From: Mesostigma viride
Taxonomy: Eukaryota; Streptophyta; Mesostigmatophyceae; Mesostigmatales; Mesostigmataceae
NCBI GenBank assembly: GCA_009746045.1
Contig: RPFO01000154.1
Location: 1,376,167 to 1,438,921 of the forward strand
DNA: 62,755 nt
Direction of reading: 5' to 3'
Below, piece by piece: positions 53,915 to 62,755 of the stretch (positions are counted from its first letter, which is position 1; every line of letters begins with the position of its first letter). Under the pieces are notes generated by a model, which ran no database searches, was not told the DNA's origin, and saw only the letters and a list, made by a program, of their open reading frames with translations. The position numbers and the translations under genes are program-made.

Positions 53915-54780
53915 TCAATATAGACTGTCCCGCGACTCGTTCCACTCTCTGCAGGTTTTGCAACAACCGATCGAGCGAACTCTCGGAACCTCTTTCGCCG
54001 CCATTTCATCGACACGAGCGAACATCTCTTCTTTGGCGGCCACCAACTTTGCCTCCTTGTTGCCGGTGTCAGGATAGATTTCGGACCTCCTCGTCTTCAT
54101 CGGGGCCACTCTCTCCAAATACTCTGCACACAGAGAATCCTGCTCCTCCTCCACAATCGCCTTCACGCCGGATACAATCGCTTTGGCTTTTGTTTCCACG
54201 CGAAAATCGAACTCTCGTTGAGTTATCAGCGGAATGTCGGCGAGTGCAAAACACATACGCCGATAAAGTTCGCTTACATCCGTGTCACGCGAGTCGGCAA
54301 AAGGTGTCGTCATCAAAAAGCATCTCAAGCTACTCCAACCATTTTCTTGGGCGCCGGCAACGTAGCCTCCCTTTGCCAAGTCCGCACCTGTCGCGGAGTC
54401 TTTGACTATCCAATCTTCAAGGAAGTACTCGTCTCCCCTGGTGAAATCAAAATTTACACCCACGACCTCTCCGACAGTCATGTCCAGGCGAAGTCGCAGG
54501 GCCCCCCCGCCAATCCAGGTCCGAGGGCGCCCGCCATTCCAAGTCCGCGACTGAGGGCATTTTCGATGTGACGAGAATGTTCTTCGTGCTTTCGGCAATA
54601 CAAGTCAAATCCGAGAGCGGTTTTCTTGCAAGTGGACACATCACACTTGCGCGGCGCCCCTATTGAGCGAGCAACACTCTGAATGACAGTGGCAACCGCT
54701 TGGTGTTGTTGAAGTCGTTGCCAATCCTCCATCAGGAGGTGACTAGACGAATCGGACGAATCTTCCGTCGAACCGGACAT
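53915..54780 (-). CDS. Cysteine-rich protein, frame broken at a G-run
   Basis: It begins MSGSTEDSSDSSSHLLMEDW at an ATG preceded by GTCGCAG. A zinc-like site KCDVSTCKKTALGFDLYCRK H lies near residues 42-64. The frame breaks at GCGGGGGGGCCC (about 54508): the first frame stops at 54478, and the second continues ALRLRLDMTVGEVVGVNFDF to a stop at 53915. An extra G, or a -1 shift, joins them. The second half is helical and ends with CCKTCREW, another cysteine pair. About 289 residues if joined. Paralogous in its N-terminal zinc site to the neighbour at 52945-53634. Confidence 0.5.
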
Positions 54781-54944
54781 CTGCGACAAGTTACGATAAC
54801 ATACCGGCCCCGGAAAATAAAATTCAAAAAACGTTTTGAAATTTTTTTATTGTACTTGTTTATTAATACGAAGGTTTAAATTTGGCGCAAAGAAACGCCC
54901 CAAGGCGCAACTTGTCGAACAGCAATATGGCGATAAAACATTAT

Positions 54945-55145
54945 CTATTCAATGTGCGATTGATGTGCTGAAACCTTCCAGACTTTGACACTGTCCGGTA
55001 TCACCGGACTCGGACGAGGAGTCGAGTCGGAAGCGAGCCAGTAATCCTCGACTATTTTTTTGATGTACAATGGAAGACTCCTTCCATTATGTCGAAGTGT
55101 GTCGGTCCTTTGCCTTTTGGCCAAACTCTCCTTAACCTCCACCAT
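54945..55145 (-). CDS. Small ORF of unknown function
   Basis: 66 codons from ATG, preceded by GCGCAG and GAA: MVEVKESLAKRQRTDTLRHN then YIKKIVEDYWLASDSTP. Charged and helical, with no known motif. Placed between two zinc-site genes in the same direction, 102 bp after the MYND stop. Confidence 0.35.
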   Translation of the reverse strand: MVEVKESLAKRQRTDTLRHNGRSLPLYIKKIVEDYWLASDSTPRPSPVIPDSVKVWKVSAHQSHIE

Positions 55146-55246
55146 TTCCTGCGCGTAGGAGGAAAATGATACGTTATAAACATTAAACATTAAACATTAA
55201 ATATAACATCATATAAACAAGTTATTACTCTACATTTCAAGTTTTT

Positions 55247-56001
55247 CTAAGAGGCAGAGCCGTCGTGGAAGTTGAAGGAGAAGTCGACATCAGACCCCAT
55301 AGTTTTATCCAGTATCGTCGTCACGTTAACCCCCCACTTCACCCCTGCCAGCACCTCCCTCGCTTGCCTCAGACGTTCGCATCTATCCTTATGCCTACTC
55401 CAGTCCGCACGCTGGCACTCCTCACTGCAATATCTGGCATCCCTACATCCTCTACACCACTTGATATGAGGTCCTGTTTCGCACCCACACCCCTCCTTGG
55501 AGCACTTTCGCGTACTACGCATGCGATCCCCATCCTCACGATCGGGTCAGAGAGCAAGAAAAAGTTCATGTTGAGGGGTACTGCCCCTACACATGCATCA
55601 GCCCTCACGCGCAGAGAATGCGTAACATTCGGGTAAAATGCGCGCCCGTAGGTGCACCCAAGCTGAGCCCCTTCCTCTTCCCCCAACTCTATCTTTGGCC
55701 CCTTTGTAATGAACGACACCAAAAGGCGGAACTCCGTCCTTGGGTCTATGGGCACTCTTAGATCCATCTGTGGTCTGAAAAAACCCTCTTGAATACAGAA
55801 GTTCATATCAGCTAGCTGGGCGTACATAATTCTCTCCATTTGGCTGAACGAATCAAACGCCAATAAAACGGCCAAGTGGCGGCCTGTCCTCTCCTGCGCG
55901 ACTCGAACTTCCTCGAATATGACACGCGACAGAAAGCGAACTTGTTTGAAAACGTTTTGAAGGACGCTTCCGTAGACTTCATTCACGATCTCGGACTCCA
56001 T
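55247..56001 (-). CDS. MYND zinc-finger protein, frame broken once
   Basis: It starts MESEIVNEVYGSVLQNVFKQ after AAAAAG. The N-terminal 150 residues are helical then beta-rich (RPQMDLRVPIDPRTEFRLLV). After LSDPIVRMG the frame shifts by one base near 55530 (GATGGGGATCGC) and continues with a MYND finger: KCSKEGCGCETG, WCRGC, YCSEECQRADW and HKDRC, all metal ligands present. It ends FHDGSAS and stop. MYND fingers mediate protein-protein contacts, often in transcription regulation. If the shift is real this is a pseudogene; otherwise a G is missing. Confidence 0.6.
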
Positions 56002-56116
56002 CTTTTTCAGGGAAAAAACGAACAAAAAAATTCATAAACATTAATTTATTATTTTATAATAACAAGTTACTATTCCTCGGAATAGTTTTTTTTTATCCAT
56101 TCCACAAACGCGTTTG

Positions 56117-56293
56117 TCACAAACACCTTCCATGCTTTCTCAAGAACTTGTCCCCTGATGTTTTTGAGTATTCAAACTCGTCATCCGAAGAAACCAACTC
56201 CGGCACATCCTCCGAGAGGGTCTCTAAATTGTCATCGGCTTTCCTTTTGCGCTTGTGGTTTCCGAAGCATTTTTTTTGTTCTTCTTCTGACAT
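56117..56293 (-). CDS. Small acidic protein with basic cluster
   Basis: 58 codons: MSEEEQKKCFGNHKRKRKAD, then ETLSEDVPELVSSDDEFEYS. The first ATG after TTGCAG is at 56293; an upstream ATG at 56308 is in frame. KRKRK resembles a nuclear localisation signal. It is the first gene of the minus-strand run, about 130 bp downstream of the motif array. Confidence 0.35.
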   Translation of the reverse strand: MSEEEQKKCFGNHKRKRKADDNLETLSEDVPELVSSDDEFEYSKTSGDKFLRKHGRCL

Positions 56294-56418
56294 TTGTTCT
56301 GCAACCATGGAGTCATTTCGAGGGGGGTGTGGTTTAACGGGTGCAGATTTAAAGTAATTTGTTTTAGGTGAACGATGGTAAAAACTTCATTAGATATTTT
56401 AAACGAACGAGAAGCAAC

Positions 56419-56821
56419 AGAAACGACGGCGGGCGTAACTATCATGGGAAACTTTGATATCACAAGATCACAATGGACACGAACGCGCTGCAACTTTCAC
56501 GACATATTCTTCGACATCGAAAATAAAAAAAAACGACGGCGGGCGTAACTATCATGAAACATTGATCTTACAAGAAGCTGACGGGGATGCAACTTTCACG
56601 ACAAACACTTCGACATCGAAGATGCAAAAGAAACGACGGCGGGCGTAACTATCATGGAAAGATTGAGCTTACAAGATGACAAGTTAACTGACGGGGGTGC
56701 ATCTTTCCCGAGATATATTTCGACATCGAAAAGGCAAAAGAAACGACGGCGGGCGTAACTAGCACAACCAATGTTGGTCATGTGCTCTTCCAGTAAGACA
56801 AGAAACGACGGCGGGCGTAAC
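56419..56821 (-). promoter_or_regulatory. Array of five GTTACGCCCGCCGTCGTTTC elements upstream of the gene run
   Basis: The element lies at 56419, 56529, 56629, 56739 and 56801 (plus-strand starts), in units of about 62-110 bp that also share ATCATGGAAA and TTTCGACATCGAA. Single versions lie about 111, 115 and 164 bp upstream of the ATGs at 54780, 53634 and 52677. A promoter or 5' intron element is the natural reading, but it also occurs inside coding-gene introns. Confidence 0.45.
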
Positions 56822-56871
56822 TATCACACGGTCCAGGAAGAGTGACGTTGGCAGAATTATGGTGTTTGTAA

Positions 56872-58329
<1,458 letters not shown>

Positions 58330-58330
<1 letters not shown>

Positions 58331-58810
58331 GTAAGCGTAAGCGTAAGCCTAAGCGTAAGCGTAAGCGTAAACCTAAGCGTAAGCATAACCGTAAGCGTAA
58401 GCGTAACCGTAGGGAGAGGAGGGCGTAAGCGTAAGCGTTAAGCGTAAGCGTAGTAAGCGCGTAAGCGTAAGCGTAAGCGTAAGCGTAAGCGTAAGCGTAA
58501 GCGTAAGCGTAAGCGTAGCGTAAGCGTAGCGTAAGCGTAAGCGTAGCGTAAGCGTAAGCGTAAGCGTAAGCTAAGCGTAAGCGTAAGCGTAAGCGTAAGC
58601 GTAAGCGTAAGCTAAGCGTAAGCGTAAGCGTAAGCGTAAGCGTAAGCGTAAGCGTAAGCGTAAGCGTAAGCGTAAGGTAAGCGTAAGCGTAAGCGTAAGC
58701 GTAAGCGTAAGCGTAACGTAAGCGTAAGCGAAGCGTAAGCGTAAGCGTAAGCGTACCGTAAGCGTAAGCGTAAACCGTAAGCGTAACCGTAAGCGTAAGC
58801 GTAACCGTAA
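58330..58810. repeat. (GCGTAA)n hexanucleotide array
   Basis: About 75 GCGTAA units with occasional 5-bp or CCGTAA variants, sitting between two purine tracts. On the minus strand it reads (TTACGC)n, which resembles telomere-type hexamers without matching a common one. Confidence 0.95.
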
Positions 58811-59208
58811 GAGGGATGGAGGGATGGAGGGAGGAGGGAGGGAGGGATGGATGGAGGAGGGAGGGAGGGAGGGAGGAAGGGAGGGAGGGAGGGAGGGAGG
58901 GAGGGAGGGAGGGAGGGAGGGAGGGAGGGAGGAGGGAGGGAGGAGGGAGGGAGGGAGGGAGGAGGGAGGGAGGGAGGGAGGGAGGAGGAGGGAGGGAGGG
59001 AGGAGGGAGGGAGGGAGGGAGGGAGGGAGGGAGGGAGGGAGAGGGAGAGGGAGAGGGAGAGGGAGAGGGAGAGGGAGAGGGAGAGGGAGAGGAGAGGGAG
59101 AGGGAGAGGGAGAGGGAGAGGGAGAGGGAGAGGGAGAGGGAGAGGGAGAGGGAGAGGGAGGAGGGAGAGGGAGAGGGAGAGGGAGAGGAGAGGGAGGGAG
59201 AGGGAGAG

Positions 59209-59246
<38 letters not shown>

Positions 59247-59251
59247 GGGAG

Positions 59252-59294
<43 letters not shown>

Positions 59295-59424
59295 AGAGAG
59301 AGAGAGGGAGGAGGGAGGAGGGAGGGAGGGAGAGGGAGAGGGAGAGGGAGAGGGAGAGAGGGAGAGGGAGAGGGAGAGGGAGAGGGGAGGGAGAGGGAGA
59401 GGAGAGGGAGAGGGAGAGGGAGGG
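58811..59424. repeat. Polypurine tract, part 2
   Basis: (GGGA)n, (GAGAGG)n and (GA)n blocks with a few GATG units at the left end. It ends at GGGAGGGTTTAGCC. Non-coding. Confidence 0.97.
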
Positions 59425-59454
59425 TTTAGCCACATCGTGTTTTGTTCTTGGATT

Positions 59455-60245
59455 GATGACGCACCGCACGCAACGCTCGTGACCTGCACCGCAGGCGAAA
59501 AAGAACGAACCACAATGATAGCATGGTTGTGAGTGACAATTGACGACATCACGCTACAAGGACATGACGCAAAAGGGATTAAAAATCGGCATGAAAAACC
59601 TGGTGAAAAATAAGAGGGAGAGGGGGGGGAGAGGGAGAGGGGAGAGAGAGTCGTCGTTCAGGAAGCCGGCATGACGCAAAATGGGATGAATACTCAACAT
59701 GACAGGTGAAAAAACATGAAGAAAAACAACGTACATAAAATCCCGCAACTCACTCTTGTTGTTGCTGATGCTGCTGTCGTTGTTCTTGTTGTCAGGCCCG
59801 TTGTTCTTGATTTAATGATGTAAGTGCTGCTCGTACGCAACGCTCGTGACCTGCACCCGCAGGCGAAAAAGAACGAACCACAATGATAGTATTGTTGTGA
59901 GTGACAATTGACGACATCACGCTACAAGGAGCATGACGCAAAAGGGATTTAAAATCGGCATGAAAAACCTGGTGAAAAATAAGAGGGAGAGGGGGGAAGG
60001 GAGAGGGAGAGAGAGTCGTTCGTTCAGGAAGCCGTCATGACGCAAAAATGGGATGAATACTCAACATGCCAGGTGAAAAAAAAAATAGAAAAACCACGTA
60101 CGTAAATCCCGCAACTCACTCTTGTTGGAGCTGATGCTGCTGTCGTTGTTGTTGTTGTCAGGCCCGTTGTTCTTGATTTCCAAAAAGAGAAAGCCGTGAA
60201 GCTGCTCGTACGCATTATGGGGGCTGCACCCGCACGAAAAAGAAC
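59455..60245 (+). repeat. Tandem triplication, about 366-bp unit
   Basis: Unit 1 starts at about 59468 (CGCAACGCTCGTGACCTGCA), unit 2 at about 59836, and unit 3 (partial) at about 60207. Each full unit contains GAAAAAGAACGAACCACAAT, a purine patch GAGGGAGAGGGGGG, and GTTGTTCTTGATTT at its end. No gene is seen. Confidence 0.8.
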
Positions 60246-60432
60246 GTGGACCACAGTCGGTCACTGGACGTGCGGTGGCGGGCGTGGTGGGCGCATCCGG
60301 CGGTGCGCGCCTGCAAAAACACACGCATCAATTACCTGGGCGGGCTGGGTGCGCACCTTCCAAAGTCCCTGGTGTGTGTCAGTGCAGCGTCGACATGGCA
60401 TGCGAGGATATGTGCGTACGTACGACGAATCA

Positions 60433-61014
60433 TGTGAAACGACTGGTCCAACCTGAAAAATTTTAAATTTTTGCCGTGTCCAGTAACGGTCCTAGGTTGC
60501 ACCCGCGGGACGTTCCGACAGCTGTACAGAAAAGATCACAAAGATACGCCGCGCAACGACGCCTGTGCCCGGCAAATCATTTGTGAGCCCGGAACTGAAC
60601 AGTCACTGCAAATGTCGAGTATTATTGCTCCATCCCCACAAAAAGCGTTCCGGACCTGTTCGAAGCGAAGAGCACTGACAGGGATCGGACCCGAGCCAGA
60701 TTTGTGTGCGGACCATGATGGCTGGCCTCCCTCACTCCGCAACCTCACTCTGGACGCAGGTTCGGATCCTGTCAGTGCTATTCGCTTCGAACAGTTCCGG
60801 AACGCTTTTTTTGGGGGGTGAGCAATAGATTTTCGACGTTTGTAGTGACTGTTCAGTTCCCGACTCACATTTGCCGGGCACTGGCGTCATTCCGCGGCGT
60901 ATCTTTCTGATCTATTCTGTACAGCTGCCGGAACGTCCCGCGGGTGCAACCTAGGACCGTTACTGGACACGGCAAAAATTCAAAATTTTTTTAGGTTGGA
61001 CCAGTCGTTTCACA
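60433..61014. repeat. 582-bp inverted-repeat element (MITE-like)
   Basis: The ends TGTGAAACGACTGGTCCAAC and its reverse complement bound two arms of about 250 bp that pair with minor mismatches. The centre is about 60 bp. No ORF is credible, and no clear target duplication could be read from the flanks. Confidence 0.75.
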
Positions 61015-62309
61015 CCAAACGACTTTTTGCACCAATAGAGTCGACACTGCGTGTTCAGACTCCAAGTACTCGGGCACCCACACCTGCCGGGGAGTACATT
61101 GTAATGCTATCACTAGAACAGTTCCGGATGTAGCGTTAGTGATGATGTTGTACAATATATTTTCAATCACGTTTGTCAGAGTGTGCGTTTTTCCGACATG
61201 TAGGGCAGGTTGTACAACATTCTGTGCGCCAACCATGTGTACTACATGTATCGATTAGTATCACTACATGTATATTCCGTCATGATCGCAGGATTAGTAA
61301 ACTACTGGGCTACATGTTAGTGTACCCTTACTAGGCTACTATGTAGAACCTTCAGAACCTGATTCTACCTTCCAAAATTCTAATTATGCGCATGGACAGT
61401 TTTGAAATGTAGAACGAGCCTACGTGGAGGGCATGACATCAGTCCAGCTGGCACCGCCGCCACCATGACCGAGGGAACACGCCGTCACGTGCATGTAATG
61501 CAATGTTTGGAGACGACGGGCATGCATGCATGGTTAATTTTTGGCGGCGAATATTTTCCGCGCCAAAAAAATTCCGCGGTACCTCCGTACCGTGAAAAGT
61601 GGGTGCACGGTGCGCGCACCCTTGCGGAAGTGGCCATGGCGACTGCTTTTAGACGAAACGTGACAAATCTGGCTCGCGGAAAGCAGAAAAAATGCTCGAT
61701 TCTTGGAGAAAATTAGTTACTGATTCTAATTTATGGTGGGATAGTTGCGATCTATAATGTCGCGGCTCTTTTTCTTTACCATCGGCAGGGGGGGTCCGGC
61801 TGAATTTCTGTCGGGATGAATAAAGTATAATTGATGCCTGCAGGTGTGATTGTCGATTGTTGCCAGTTTTGATGGTCCTAATGGAAGCTAGTTTAATGAT
61901 GTTTCTAAAGCCGTAAAAATTCCCGCTGCTATCTTTACCTTTCCCGTCATTTTGCGGTAAGATAACATTAGGCCTGCGCCATGCGCGCCCGACTCTCCAT
62001 GAAAGGGTGGCCTTTCTTGTGCGCCTGGGCACGAATAAATGCCCGTTATGGTACGTTCTTGTATTAAACGTCTAAGATAGCGCTTTCCTGCTTTCTTACC
62101 TCGTTGAGCGTAAGCTTTTTGCCTTCTTTCGGCCAGATGCAGCCATGAAGTTGCGGGTCCTGGCGCTGCATCGCTGGATTCCTGGATGTTTTTAAGCAAG
62201 TTCGTCTGTGACGTGGCTGGCTTGCTGCAGCGCGTGGCCCACAACCTGTCGGGAAGGTGTAATGCTTTTATTTCCTGCTTCTCTGAAATTTCTTTTGCTT
62301 TATAGACAG
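61015..62309. other. No gene recognised
   Basis: Mixed-composition DNA. A 26-bp segment 62231-62256 lies between TGCAG and GTGTAA and could be a mini-exon of the candidate at 62310, but this is speculative. Confidence 0.35.
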
Positions 62310-62470
62310 TTTGTCGAGGAAATTCACCGCGGTCTTCCTAAGCAGCGGCATCATTTTCCCCAGACACTGACGAGCTGGCACCTGTCTCCTAAAGAGAGCG
62401 GCTCGTGCTTGTTAGAAAGGAGGCAGTGTGCATTTTGCGGGACACAATGCTTTGGTGGCACATGCGTCAG
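62310..62470 (+). CDS. Candidate exon with cysteine pairs, possibly from a transposase gene
   Basis: 53 codons plus two bases between TATAGACAG and GTAGGC, open in one frame: FVEEIHRGLPKQRHHFPQTL then LERRQCAFCGTQCFGGTCVR. The closing CxxC...C...C pattern resembles the zinc-ribbon tail of some DNA transposases (piggyBac-like tails have the same kind of spacing), but similarity is weak. The gene would continue beyond the window. Confidence 0.35.
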
Positions 62471-62755
62471 GTAGGCTGTTCCAATGGTCTCTTCACCTTT
62501 CCCACTGAGTAAATGTTAGCATTTGTCATGCTAACCAGAGCAGCTAGCCACAGGTTGGCTGGATAAAAGTCAGCTTATTTTCTCTTTATATACTGCGTGT
62601 GTGGTCCTCCACGTGTCCGCTTGTTGGGCATTTTTGGAAGAGGGTTTATAATGTGTTGTTGGGTGGAACAACTTGGTTGTTGGCACAAAATCACATTATT
62701 TAGCCTGAGATTTAGGGCAATGACATACTTTCCCTGGCTCAAGGCGTGTTTCGTT

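Noticed and set aside
55505-55529. A 25-base GT...AG intron explaining the MYND frame break
   Set aside because: Removing 25 bases does not lead to the MYND frame, and the length is far below the other introns here.

Overview
This window looks like nuclear DNA of an intron-rich microbial eukaryote. A green alga is the most likely host, but no marker in the sequence proves it. The evidence is GT-AG introns, an ABCG-type half-transporter split into short exons, an F-box/leucine-rich-repeat gene, tyrosine-recombinase retrotransposons, a Helitron, LINE remnants and very heavy simple-sequence DNA. Most long open frames in the window are products of simple repeats or shadows of other genes and are left out.

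Layout. 1-3.3 kb holds a small foldback element, weak candidate exons and a dispersed minisatellite. 3.3-23.6 kb is a nest of transposable elements. Copy 1 of a tyrosine-recombinase (YR) retrotransposon (3316-11609) is decayed and has a 2991-bp foldback element inserted into its right repeat with a TA target duplication. A 3.4-kb near-palindrome of Helitron Rep sequence follows (11886-15292). Copy 2 of the YR retrotransposon (15396-20900) has intact reverse transcriptase, RNase H and recombinase domains and split direct repeats in the order A1-ORFs-B1-A2-B2. A shorter element with the same A1-B1-A2-B2 architecture but no coding capacity lies at 21507-23644.

23.9-38.7 kb is an ABCG transporter on the minus strand. 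Ten coding exons could be placed with matching splice phases from Walker A to the third recognisable membrane exon; the 3' end is missing at the edge of the transposon nest. Its introns carry several micro- and minisatellites, and five of its splice acceptors have a second, decayed copy lying in the intron just upstream. 39.97-42.2 kb is a single-exon F-box/LRR gene on the plus strand. 42.5-44.7 kb contains two LINE fragments.

45.7-56.3 kb is a compact run of minus-strand genes that I do not recognise as a known system: a small acidic protein, a MYND zinc-finger protein, a short protein, two cysteine-rich proteins and a gene of about 1,770 codons with eight exons whose splice phases all fit. 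A repeated element with half-sites GTTGCG and GGCGTTTCT lies upstream of several starts and inside several introns. Frames break by one base at G-runs in three places here and once in the YR element. 56.9-59.4 kb is about 2.5 kb of almost pure purine sequence with a (GCGTAA)n island. 59.4-62.75 kb holds a tandem triplication, a 582-bp inverted-repeat element and one candidate exon with cysteine pairs.
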